Shown: positions 33,733 to 42,086 of the stretch, piece after piece | How the letters are laid out: every line of letters starts with the position of its first letter | Position numbering within the stretch: the first letter of the stretch is position 1 | Assembly (NCBI GenBank): GCA_024742665.1 | Contig: JANSYA010000002.1 | Coordinates: 124,001-188,000, forward strand | Direction: 5' to 3' | Origin: a bacterium | Lineage (GTDB): Bacteria; Spirochaetota; Leptospiria; Leptospirales; Leptonemataceae | Length of the DNA stretch: 64,000 nt | Program-made: the position numbers and the translations under genes | The notes under the pieces: generated by a model | Told to the model about the DNA's origin: nothing | The model's database searches: none | The model's input: the letters and a program-made list of their open reading frames with translations, nothing else

Positions 33733-34910
33733 AGCCAGCTTTCCGTATAAGGCAGGCCCTGTTTCATCAGCTGTTCCATGAAGGGATCGGGATCGAATTC
33801 TTCGATATTAAAGACGCCCTTGCCGCTCCACTTGCCGGTCAGGATCATCATCGCGCCGACCATGGCCGGCACGCCGGTCGTATAAGAAACCGCCTGGGCC
33901 TTGACTTCTTTGTAAGTCTCGGCGTGATCGCAAACATTATAGATATAAAGCTTACGGGTTTTGCCGTCTTTGACGCCTTCGAATAAACAGCCGATATTCG
34001 TCTTGCCCGTATAATTCTCCGCCAGGCTTCCCGGGTCCGGCAGCATCGCCTTCAGAAACTGCAGCGGGATCACTTCCCGACCTTCGTACATTACGGGTTC
34101 GATCGAAGTCATACCGACGTTTTGCAATACGCGCAGGTGAGTCAGATACTCCTGGCCGAAGGTCATGAAAAAGCGAATGCGCTTGAGGCCGGCCGGCGCC
34201 AGATTTTTCGAAAGCGATTCCAGCTCTTCATGATACAGAACGTAGCTGTCACGCGGACCGATTTCCGGATAGTCCCAGACCATCTTTTCGGACATCGCCG
34301 GGATTTCGACCCACTGGCCGTTTTCCCAATAACGTCCCGGCTGGGTGATTTCGCGAATATTAATTTCAGGATTGAAATTCGTAGCGAAGGCTTTGCCGTG
34401 ATCGCCGCCGTTGCAGTCGAGAATATCGATCGTATGAATTTCATCGAAGTGATGCTTCTTCGCGTGAGCGCAAAAGACGTTGGTCACACCGGGGTCGAAA
34501 CCGGAGCCGAGCAGCGCCAGCAGTCCGCGTTCTTTAAATCGATCGTGCAGGGCCCACTGCTCTTTGTATTCGAATTTCGCTTCGTCAGGATGTTCGTAGT
34601 TCGCCGTATCCATATAATGCACGCCGGTTTGCAGACAGGCTTCCATGATCACCAGATCCTGGTACGGCAGGGCGACGTTTATGACCAGGGTCGGTTTATG
34701 CTTTTCGATCAGGCGCACGACCTGATCGGTGTGATCGGCGTCGACTTCGTCGATCTCAATCGGCCGCGAAAGCTGCGCCTGGATCTGGCGGCATTTTTCT
34801 ATGCGGCGGCTCGCCAGCACGATTTCCGAAAACACTTCCGGATTCGCTGCGCATTTATGAACGACAACGCCGCCCACTCCGCCGGCTCCGATGATTAAAA
34901 CTTTTGACAT
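33729..34910 (-). CDS. Carboxyspermidine (carboxynorspermidine) dehydrogenase
   Basis: A 393-residue member of the saccharopine-dehydrogenase family. The start MSKVLIIGAGGVGG at 34910 has AAGGGA nine bases upstream. The Rossmann motif GAGGVGG is at ~7-13, followed by VVHKCAANPEVFSEIVLASRR; later ALLGSGFDPGVTNVFCAHAKKH is a family-typical block. It reduces the Schiff base of putrescine (or diaminopropane) and aspartate semialdehyde to carboxyspermidine with NADPH. The gene overlaps the decarboxylase gene by four bases. With putrescine made through AguA/AguB, spermidine rather than norspermidine is the expected product. Confidence 0.94.
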   Translation of the reverse strand: MSKVLIIGAGGVGGVVVHKCAANPEVFSEIVLASRRIEKCRQIQAQLSRPIEIDEVDADHTDQVVRLIEKHKPTLVINVALPYQDLVIMEACLQTGVHYMDTANYEHPDEAKFEYKEQWALHDRFKERGLLALLGSGFDPGVTNVFCAHAKKHHFDEIHTIDILDCNGGDHGKAFATNFNPEINIREITQPGRYWENGQWVEIPAMSEKMVWDYPEIGPRDSYVLYHEELESLSKNLAPAGLKRIRFFMTFGQEYLTHLRVLQNVGMTSIEPVMYEGREVIPLQFLKAMLPDPGSLAENYTGKTNIGCLFEGVKDGKTRKLYIYNVCDHAETYKEVKAQAVSYTTGVPAMVGAMMILTGKWSGKGVFNIEEFDPDPFMEQLMKQGLPYTESWL

Positions 34911-35219
34911 TCTATTTGATCCCTTTGCTGCGTCGCCGCGCATCGCGCGTCACGGCGATAGTGAACCGGGACATAATCCCGAATTCACGGTAAAAGCTCG
35001 ATAGTCCCCACAATCGAAAAGAATTCCACGCCCCTCCATTTGGCAACCCTTTGTGAATACTCTGAATACTGTAAAAAAGGCCGGCAAACACTCTGTATAT
35101 CCGAATGAAAATCGCAATCGCGACGCAAAGCGCGACGCGGGCAATAATTTTCTGGGCAAGCGCATTCGATACTATACTATAGCGGGAACTATGGCTTACC
35201 GCTGCACTGAGGTGTTTCT
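34911..35219. promoter_or_regulatory. Divergent regulatory region of the polyamine genes
   Basis: A 309-base gap between the start of the dehydrogenase gene (leftward) and the decarboxylase gene (rightward). It holds no open reading frame that looks real. TATACT at 35173-35178 is a possible -10 for the rightward gene, but no good -35 is present 17 bases ahead. GAGGTG at 35209-35214 is the ribosome site for the TTG at 35220. I see no riboswitch-like fold. Confidence 0.4.
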
Positions 35220-36791
35220 TTGACGAGTCCGACCCAATCCGATCGCAACCAGACCGCGCTCAACGAGGCGGAGGCGAACGGCGCCGCGCCCGCCGGGCAA
35301 AACGCCGTCGATGCAGATGCTGCGCCCGCCCGGGGTCGCACCATCAGTCAGGAGCGCGCGCCTCTATTCGAAGCGCTGAAAGATCATATTCAAGACGACG
35401 TCACGCCCTTCCACGTTCCGGCGCACAAACACGGCGCCGGTCTGCCGGAGCTGCGCGAATTCCTGGGCGAACGCACCTTTCTCATGGACGTCAACGCGAT
35501 GGCCGACGTCGACGACCTGGGCAACCCGCTCTCCTGTATCGAAGAGGCGCAGCGTCTGTGTGCCGAATTGTTCGGGGCCGACCATTCTCACTTCTTAATC
35601 AACGGCACGACTTCCGGAATTCATACCATGTTAATCTCGGCGCTGCGGCCCGGGGACCGCGTGATCCTGCCGCGCAACTGCCACAAGTCGGCGTTCAGCG
35701 GACTGATTCTTTCCGGCGCTATTCCCGTCTACGCGAACGTCGAAATGAACGAAGAGCTCGGCATCGCGACCGGCTCCACGTACGAATCAATCAAGGCCTG
35801 CTTCCATCGCGCTCCGCAAACCGCGGCCCTGTTTCTCATGAACCCGAACTACTACGGCTTCACGAGCGACTTAGAAGCCTTTCGCAAGCTGGCCCATCTC
35901 TGGGAAGCGGCCCTGCTCGTGGACGAAGCCCACGGCGGCCACATGTACTTTCACGACGAATTGCCCACGGGAGGCATCGCCGCCGGCGCCGACATCTCCG
36001 CCGTCTCCACGCACAAAACCTGCGGATCGCTGACGCAGAGCTCGCTGCTTTTGCATCGGGATCGCGTGATTCAGTCCGAACGGGTTCTGAATACTCTCAA
36101 TCTGATGCGGACCACCAGCGCATCGTATCTGTTAATGACCTCGATCGACGTCGCGCGACGCCAGCTCGCAATGAACGGCAAGAATCTAATCGGCACCGCT
36201 CTGCAGCTGGCTCGCAGCGCCAGGGAGCGCATCAACAACGTAGAAGGACTGTACGCCTTCGGCAAGGAGCTCATCGACAATCAGGCGATTCACAATTTCG
36301 ACGAAACCAAACTCTGCGTGCATGTTCGCCGCCTGGGTATGACCGGTTTCGAAATGGAACGGCGCCTGCGTCAGGAATATAATATTCAGATCGAACTGGC
36401 CGACCTGAATAATATCATGGCCATGATCACCCTGGGGGATACGGCAGAGAGCGTCGATCTACTCGTCAAAGCCCTCGAAACGATCGCATCGAAATGCCGG
36501 ATCCAGAAATTCCGCAAAGTCACCATGCTGCCTGAGATGCCGGAAACCATCGTGATGCCGCGCGACGCCTATTATTCTCCGAAAAAGACCGTCGGTCTCG
36601 AAGAGTCGGTCAACGAGATCTGCGGCGAGATGGTCATGTCTTATCCCCCCGGCATTCCGGTGATCTGCCCGGGGGAACGCATCACCCAGGACATCGTCGA
36701 TTATATTAACATATTAAAAGAACACAACTGCCACATGCAGGGCACCGCCGATCCCTTCGTGAATCATATTCGCGTTCTGGGATTCGAATGA
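35220..36791 (+). CDS. Orn/Lys/Arg decarboxylase family (probable arginine decarboxylase)
   Basis: A 523-residue PLP enzyme of the aspartate-aminotransferase fold. It starts at a TTG preceded five bases upstream by GAGGTG. An Ala/Asn-rich ~40-residue lead precedes TPFHVPAHKHGAGLPELREFLG. The PLP Lys is in STHKTCGSLTQSS, with LLVDEAHGGHMYF and the cofactor-phosphate segment LINGTTSGIH. The C-terminal wing (FRKVTMLPEMPETIVMPRDAYYSPKKTV, YPPGIPVICPGERIT) is complete. SpeA-type arginine, lysine or ornithine decarboxylases share these features. The presence of aguA and aguB in the window argues for arginine as substrate, giving agmatine. It starts a six-gene rightward run. Confidence 0.85.
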   Translation: MTSPTQSDRNQTALNEAEANGAAPAGQNAVDADAAPARGRTISQERAPLFEALKDHIQDDVTPFHVPAHKHGAGLPELREFLGERTFLMDVNAMADVDDLGNPLSCIEEAQRLCAELFGADHSHFLINGTTSGIHTMLISALRPGDRVILPRNCHKSAFSGLILSGAIPVYANVEMNEELGIATGSTYESIKACFHRAPQTAALFLMNPNYYGFTSDLEAFRKLAHLWEAALLVDEAHGGHMYFHDELPTGGIAAGADISAVSTHKTCGSLTQSSLLLHRDRVIQSERVLNTLNLMRTTSASYLLMTSIDVARRQLAMNGKNLIGTALQLARSARERINNVEGLYAFGKELIDNQAIHNFDETKLCVHVRRLGMTGFEMERRLRQEYNIQIELADLNNIMAMITLGDTAESVDLLVKALETIASKCRIQKFRKVTMLPEMPETIVMPRDAYYSPKKTVGLEESVNEICGEMVMSYPPGIPVICPGERITQDIVDYINILKEHNCHMQGTADPFVNHIRVLGFE

Positions 36792-36809
36792 GTCTCTCCC
36801 CGCTCCTGT

Positions 36810-39800
36810 ATGCGTAACACGCAAAACAATCCGCGCCGGCTGGCCGTCATCCAGGGTCTCGGCCGCGGCTATCAACGCGATATAACCAGCCGGCTACTGC
36901 GCACCGCCGGTTTGGCCGAACGCGAATGGCCTCGTTTTCTTTCGATGGCGGGACTCTTCTTTTTGATCATGGTCGGGCTCGGCGTGGGGCGTTCCGCCGC
37001 GGAGTCGCTGTTTCTGGGCAACGCGGGCTCGCAGTACGTCCCGCATATGCTGGTGCTCAACGCGGTTTCGATGGTCGTGGTTTCGGTCGCCTATTCGATC
37101 GTCGAAAATCGGCTTTCCCGCTTTCATCTTTTCGGAGTCATCTTCGCGGTCTTCGCCGTCGTCTTGATCGCCCTGCGCGTGCCTCTGGATCCGCAGCACC
37201 CCAGCCTGCCGATGGCTTTCGCCATCTTCGCGTTTTACGAAGTCTATTTGATGACCGTACTGATGCACTTCTGGACCTACGCGAACGACATCTTCGACCC
37301 GCGGGAAAGTCGGCGAATCTTTCCCCTGATCGGCGGCGCGGGCCTGGTCGGTCTGATCGCCGGCAGCCTCTCGACGGAGCGGCTGCTGACCTGGTCCGGC
37401 AGCACCGAAAATCTGCTAATATTCTGGGCGGTTATGTTAGTGATCGGCCTGCCGCTCGTCTGGCAGACCCGGCGGGCCGCGCGGACTGTGCAAATCTATA
37501 TGGACAGTCCGCCCGATCGCATTGGCGGCGGAGAAACCAGCTACCGCCAGTCGATTCAGGAAATCTGGCATATCCCGCTGATTCGCACGATGACGATCAT
37601 CAGCCTGCCCCTCTGGCTCGTCGTGCACACCGTGGACTGGCTGTTTTTGTCGGCGGTTGAAGATCTGTATCCAGGCAAAGCGGCGGACGGCGAACGCACG
37701 GCCTTTCTGGGTTATGTCAACGGCTTCGTATCGATGGCGGGGCTCTTTATTCAGCTATTCGTCGCGCGAGCCCTTCTGCGCGTGCTGGGCGTCGCCGGCA
37801 CCTATGCGATCTATCCGATCACGATGGCTCTGGGCGCGGTGGCTCTCGCGATTCGCAGTTTCTTTTTCTCGGCGGGCGACGCCTTAAATATTTTTCATCC
37901 CCGCGTCTGGCTGACGGCCCTGGTCCGCCTCTTCGACGAAAGCGTCTTGCACACAGTGTACGAAACTTCGACTCAGCTGCTGTACAATGCGATTCCCGCG
38001 GACCGCCGCGGCTTTTCGCGCGCCTTTATCACCGGCGCGGTCGAACCGGTTTTTACGGCGCTCGCCGGCGGCCTGCTTTTGATCTTCGCGTACATGGCGA
38101 TCCCCCACGCCTATATCGCGAGCGCGACGGCTGTCGTCGGACTGGTCTGGTTTCTCCTGGCGCTGCGCGTTAAAAAAGATTATCTGCGGGCGCTGATGCG
38201 ACATCTGAGCGATCGCAATATCAATCAGCAAAACCAGGCTATTCGCGAAGCCTTCGCCATCGGCGACGACGACACATCGCGTAAAGAGGCCCTGCAACTT
38301 TTATTCGAATCGATCCGCGGCGAAGACCGCGACACGGCGATTCTGTCTCTGAGCTTCGTCGAGAAGTCAGCCGACGCCGAAAGCCTGCGACGACTGACGG
38401 AGCTGTGCCCCGAACTGCACGGCGAGATTCGCGAACAGGCGCTGCTAGTGCTCGGGCGCACGGGTTATTCCGAAGCTCTGCCCGAATTATTGCGCAGCCT
38501 CAAAGACTCCGACGAAGCGATTCGCAAAGCCGCCATTCATTCGATCGGCGTATTGGGCCTGCCCGAGGAAACGCGAAAATTCACGCGCATGATTCGCGGC
38601 GCAAGTCCCGCCATCAAACGCGAAATCATTATCGCGCAGCTGAGCAACCAGGGTCGACGCATCAATCGCCGTAGCAAAGCCTACCAGACTCTGGCGACGA
38701 TGACCCGCAGCCGACAGCCCGCGGCCCGGGTAAACGCCGCCCGCACGATTCGCGAACTCGGCAACTCGGATCTGCTGCCCCTTCTGATTCAAATGACCCG
38801 CAGCCGATCGTCCGACGTATTGCACGAAACGATTCAGGCGATGGGCGCGATGGGGCCCACGCCGGACAGCCCGAGCGTGAACGATGTCGCGGATCGCCAG
38901 AAATCCAGTGCGAAACTTGCAGCGACAAACGCCTTCGCCGATCCGGAAGCGCTGCGCGCGGACGACGATCTCGTAGACAGGCTGGTCGATTTTCTCGATG
39001 ATCCGGATTACCGCTTTCGCGCGAGCGACGCTCTGATCCGACTGGGGGATGCCGCCGCGCATCGCCTGCACGAACATTTAATGAAACCGATCGGCGTGGA
39101 ATACCAAAAGCACGTCGGCGTCAACGTGCGCGAAACCATCTTAAAATGCCTGGGAGAAATCGCGGCGCCGGCGAGCATTCCGGTCATCGGTGATCTTCTA
39201 ATTCGCCAGCCGATTCGCATTGAAGACGCGGCGATCACGGCTCTCTCCGCCCTGCGCCACAACGCCCGAGAACACCGGCGGGAGTCTCGCCGTCACGCGG
39301 ACGACAATCCCGCCGGAGCCCCGGAGGAAATCGCAGACGAGGAGCCGATGCCGCCCCTCGTCCTCGACCAGATTCGCCGGTCTTATGGCTCCATTCTCCA
39401 GAAGATCGAGCGCGACCTGGGCCACATCCGACAGCTGGGGCAGATCAAGAATTTTCGCGCCACCGCCCTGCTGATGGATACCCTCCAGCGCGCCACGACC
39501 CGACGCATCGAACTGGCCCTGCACCTGCTGGAGCTACTGGCCGACCCCGGCACGGTGCGGGCCGCCGCGGCGAGCCTGCGCGGCAACGATCGCCGCGCCC
39601 GGGCGGAGGCGATCGAACTGCTCGAAGGCACGGGCTCGGAAGCCGCGGCCCTGGCGACCCTGCTCGAAATCCAATCCGGCGACGCGGAAGTCTTTGACGA
39701 TGAAGACGAGTCGCGCGAAATTGAAGAGATTATTATTGATCTTTTGATCACCAAGCAGCACGCGTGGTTTGAAGCCTGCGTGGCCTATTGTATTGGCGAA

Positions 39801-40400
39801 TTACGCCTGTATTCATTTGAAAGCTTTTTGAGAGAAATGGCGCGCGACCCGACGCCGATCATCAAAAACAACGCGATTGTCGCGCTGGAAAAACTCGGCA
39901 TGGTCCGGGGCAAGCGCACGGGCGGCGGGCGGCGCAAGCGCACCCGCAAAGAGGTAAAACAGATGGCGATTGATATGGAACGGATCCTGTTTCTGCGAAG
40001 CGTACCGCTCTTCGCTGACATCGACGGAAACGACCTGCAGTGGATCAACGAGATCACGCGGGAAAAAAAGTTCAAAGCCGGACAAACGGTGTTTCGTGAA
40101 AACGACGTCGGCGATTCGTTGTACATTATCATCAACGGCAGCGTGCGCGTCCTAAAGGGCGAAAACCAGGTAATCTTACAAATCTTAGAGGAGCGCGAAA
40201 CCTTCGGCGAAATGTCGATTCTGGACCAGGAACCGCGCTCCGCGACCGTTGAGGTCCAAAAAGACGCGACCCTGCTGGCCATTAAACGCGACGATTTTCA
40301 GCGCCTCTTGCTGGCCCGGCCGCAGCTCGCCTTTTCGCTCTTTCGAACGATCAGCCGCCGCCTCCGGGAAGCCGTGACGCGCTTCACCGCGGCGAACTAG
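36810..40400 (+). CDS. Npt-type nucleotide transporter / HEAT repeat / cNMP-binding fusion
   Basis: A 1196-residue protein in three parts. Residues ~40-460 form about 12 membrane helices of the MFS-like ATP/ADP translocase (Npt1/Npt2) type, starting at LSMAGLFFLIMVGLGVGRSAAESLFL. Residues ~470-1050 are helical repeats (VLGRTGYSEALPELLRSLKDSDEAIRKAAIHSIG and similar), which are HEAT-like. Residues ~1060-1180 are a cyclic-nucleotide-binding domain with FGEMSILDQEPRSATV, retaining the Arg that contacts the cyclic phosphate. Such fusions occur in leptospires. The simplest reading is a membrane carrier or sensor gated by cAMP; transport of nucleotides is not proved. It lies 18 bases after the decarboxylase and 12 before the hydratase gene. 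Confidence 0.9.
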   Translation: MRNTQNNPRRLAVIQGLGRGYQRDITSRLLRTAGLAEREWPRFLSMAGLFFLIMVGLGVGRSAAESLFLGNAGSQYVPHMLVLNAVSMVVVSVAYSIVENRLSRFHLFGVIFAVFAVVLIALRVPLDPQHPSLPMAFAIFAFYEVYLMTVLMHFWTYANDIFDPRESRRIFPLIGGAGLVGLIAGSLSTERLLTWSGSTENLLIFWAVMLVIGLPLVWQTRRAARTVQIYMDSPPDRIGGGETSYRQSIQEIWHIPLIRTMTIISLPLWLVVHTVDWLFLSAVEDLYPGKAADGERTAFLGYVNGFVSMAGLFIQLFVARALLRVLGVAGTYAIYPITMALGAVALAIRSFFFSAGDALNIFHPRVWLTALVRLFDESVLHTVYETSTQLLYNAIPADRRGFSRAFITGAVEPVFTALAGGLLLIFAYMAIPHAYIASATAVVGLVWFLLALRVKKDYLRALMRHLSDRNINQQNQAIREAFAIGDDDTSRKEALQLLFESIRGEDRDTAILSLSFVEKSADAESLRRLTELCPELHGEIREQALLVLGRTGYSEALPELLRSLKDSDEAIRKAAIHSIGVLGLPEETRKFTRMIRGASPAIKREIIIAQLSNQGRRINRRSKAYQTLATMTRSRQPAARVNAARTIRELGNSDLLPLLIQMTRSRSSDVLHETIQAMGAMGPTPDSPSVNDVADRQKSSAKLAATNAFADPEALRADDDLVDRLVDFLDDPDYRFRASDALIRLGDAAAHRLHEHLMKPIGVEYQKHVGVNVRETILKCLGEIAAPASIPVIGDLLIRQPIRIEDAAITALSALRHNAREHRRESRRHADDNPAGAPEEIADEEPMPPLVLDQIRRSYGSILQKIERDLGHIRQLGQIKNFRATALLMDTLQRATTRRIELALHLLELLADPGTVRAAAASLRGNDRRARAEAIELLEGTGSEAAALATLLEIQSGDAEVFDDEDESREIEEIIIDLLITKQHAWFEACVAYCIGELRLYSFESFLREMARDPTPIIKNNAIVALEKLGMVRGKRTGGGRRKRTRKEVKQMAIDMERILFLRSVPLFADIDGNDLQWINEITREKKFKAGQTVFRENDVGDSLYIIINGSVRVLKGENQVILQILEERETFGEMSILDQEPRSATVEVQKDATLLAIKRDDFQRLLLARPQLAFSLFRTISRRLREAVTRFTAAN

Positions 40401-40412
40401 CGCGAACTAACA

Positions 40413-41198
40413 ATGCATTCTCAGATCTTAACCGAAAACGACGGCCCTATCGGCCGCGTCATATTTAACAATCCGGAAAAACGCAACGCCTTCAATCTCG
40501 AAATGTGGAAGGCCTTGCCCGACGCCCTGGCGGAGTTGAACGGCCGCGATGAAATTCGCGCAATCGTACTCGAAGGCTCGGGAGACCAGGCCTTCGTCGC
40601 CGGAGCCGATATTTCCGAATTTGAATCTCTGCGCAAAGACCCGGCCGCCGCCCGGGACTATAACGCGATCACGAACCGGGCCTTTCGCGCCATCGCGGAG
40701 TCCCCCGCGCCGACGATCGCGAAGATTCGCGGCTTTTGTTTCGGCGGCGGCTGCGCCATCGCCCTGAACTCGGATTTGCGTATGGCCACGGCGGACGCCC
40801 GGTTTTGCATTCCGGCCGCGAAACTCGGACTGGGCTACGGCTACGAAAACGTGCAGCGCCTGGCCGACGAACTCGGGCCGGCCGCCGCGCGGGAGATGCT
40901 GTTTACAGCGCGCGTTTATTCGGCGGTCGAAGCCCAGCGCATCGGTCTGATCCATCAGCTGATCGACGATCCGGCCGAGCTCGACGAACAGGCCCTGGCG
41001 TACGCGAAGATGGTCGCGGTAAACGCTCCACTTACGATCCGCTCCGCGAAGGTCGCGCTAAACGAATACATCAGAGGACCCGAGGCGGATCTGACGAAAG
41101 CCAACGCGGCCATGGACGCCTGCTACGAAAGCGAAGACTATCGCGAAGGCGTGAGCGCCTTTTTAGAAAAACGCCGGGCGGCCTTTCGCGGACGCTGA
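40413..41198 (+). CDS. Enoyl-CoA hydratase
   Basis: A 261-residue crotonase-family enzyme. It has the CoA-binding/oxyanion segments FVAGADISEFE (~67-77) and RGFCFGGGCAIALNSDLRMA (~105-124), then KLGLGYGYENVQRLADELGPAAAREMLFTA with the downstream catalytic-site region. It hydrates enoyl-CoA in beta-oxidation or related routes. The AGAD and GFCFGGG forms are those of classical hydratases, unlike the isomerase-like crotonase at 23.9 kb. It sits between the Npt fusion and larB without known functional link to either. Confidence 0.9.
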   Translation: MHSQILTENDGPIGRVIFNNPEKRNAFNLEMWKALPDALAELNGRDEIRAIVLEGSGDQAFVAGADISEFESLRKDPAAARDYNAITNRAFRAIAESPAPTIAKIRGFCFGGGCAIALNSDLRMATADARFCIPAAKLGLGYGYENVQRLADELGPAAAREMLFTARVYSAVEAQRIGLIHQLIDDPAELDEQALAYAKMVAVNAPLTIRSAKVALNEYIRGPEADLTKANAAMDACYESEDYREGVSAFLEKRRAAFRGR

Positions 41199-41224
41199 AA
41201 GCGGCGCGTTCTCGCAAACCACGC

Positions 41225-42016
41225 ATGAAACTCGAAGACATACTCAAGCAGGTCCATGCCGGCGAACTTTCGATTGAAGCCGCCCTGGCCCAGGCGAACT
41301 CCACCCCGGCGACTCCGGACGCAAGCGGCACCGACGCCGCCGGCTTCGCCGATCTGGACTTCGCACGCCTCGACACAGCCCGCGCCGAACGCCGTGGATT
41401 TCCGGAGACGGTGTTCTGCCCGGGAAAGACCGACGAACAGATCGTACAAATTTTATCGCGCTTTCGCGAATCCGAGAGCCTGGTGCTAGCCAGTCGCGCG
41501 ACGCCGGAGCAATTCGCCGTAGTGCGATCCGCGCTGCCCGACGCGAAATACTTCGAAGCCGCGCGATTGATTCTGGTGGGCAAGCCGCGCGAAGCGCAGG
41601 CCGACGCCGGAATCCTGCTCGTCGTCAGCGCCGGCACTTCCGACATTCCCGTCGCCGAAGAGGCGGCGGTCACGGCCGAGATTTTCGGCCAGCGGGTCGA
41701 ACGGCTGTACGACGTGGGCGTCGCCGGCCTGCATCGACTGCTGCGCAATTTAGATCGCCTGCGCGAAGCCCGCGCGATCATTACTGTCGCCGGTATGGAT
41801 GGCGCTCTGCCTTCGGTCGTCGGCGGCCTGGTGGCGGCGCCCGTCATCGCCGTGCCGACCAGCACCGGCTACGGCGCGGCCTTCGGCGGCGTAAGCGCTC
41901 TTTTGACGATGCTAAACAGCTGTTCGCCGGGCGTCGCCGTCGTAAATATCGACAACGGCTTCGGCGCGGCGTATATGGCGGCGACGATTTTAAGGAGTCG
42001 CTCGCCGAAAGTTTGA
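41225..42016 (+). CDS. larB: LarB, nickel-pincer cofactor biosynthesis
   Basis: A 263-residue protein starting MKLEDILKQVHAGELSIEAALAQ. The C-terminal PurE-like domain contains VVSAGTSDIPVAEEAAVTAEIFGQRVERLYDVGVAG, then VAGMDGALPSVVGGLVAAPVIAVPTSTGYG, the LarB signature. LarB carboxylates nicotinic acid adenine dinucleotide at C5 and hydrolyses the phosphoanhydride to pyridinium-3,5-dicarboxylic acid mononucleotide, the first committed step. It precedes larC with a gap of about 70 bases to the larC start used here and follows the hydratase by 26. Confidence 0.95.
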   Translation: MKLEDILKQVHAGELSIEAALAQANSTPATPDASGTDAAGFADLDFARLDTARAERRGFPETVFCPGKTDEQIVQILSRFRESESLVLASRATPEQFAVVRSALPDAKYFEAARLILVGKPREAQADAGILLVVSAGTSDIPVAEEAAVTAEIFGQRVERLYDVGVAGLHRLLRNLDRLREARAIITVAGMDGALPSVVGGLVAAPVIAVPTSTGYGAAFGGVSALLTMLNSCSPGVAVVNIDNGFGAAYMAATILRSRSPKV

Positions 42017-42086
42017 GGTGCTTCAGGCAGGCGATGGAATTGCAATGGCCGAAAATTCCGGGCCGCCGGGCACCGCGAGAGTATTT

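Noticed and set aside
35170..35180. Strong sigma-70 promoter for the decarboxylase
   Set aside because: A TATACT box is present, but no acceptable -35 lies 16-18 bases ahead, so only a low-confidence note was kept.
40736..42016. A longer LarB frame starting inside the enoyl-CoA hydratase gene
   Set aside because: The first ~160 residues are the shifted frame of the hydratase gene; LarB proper starts at 41225.
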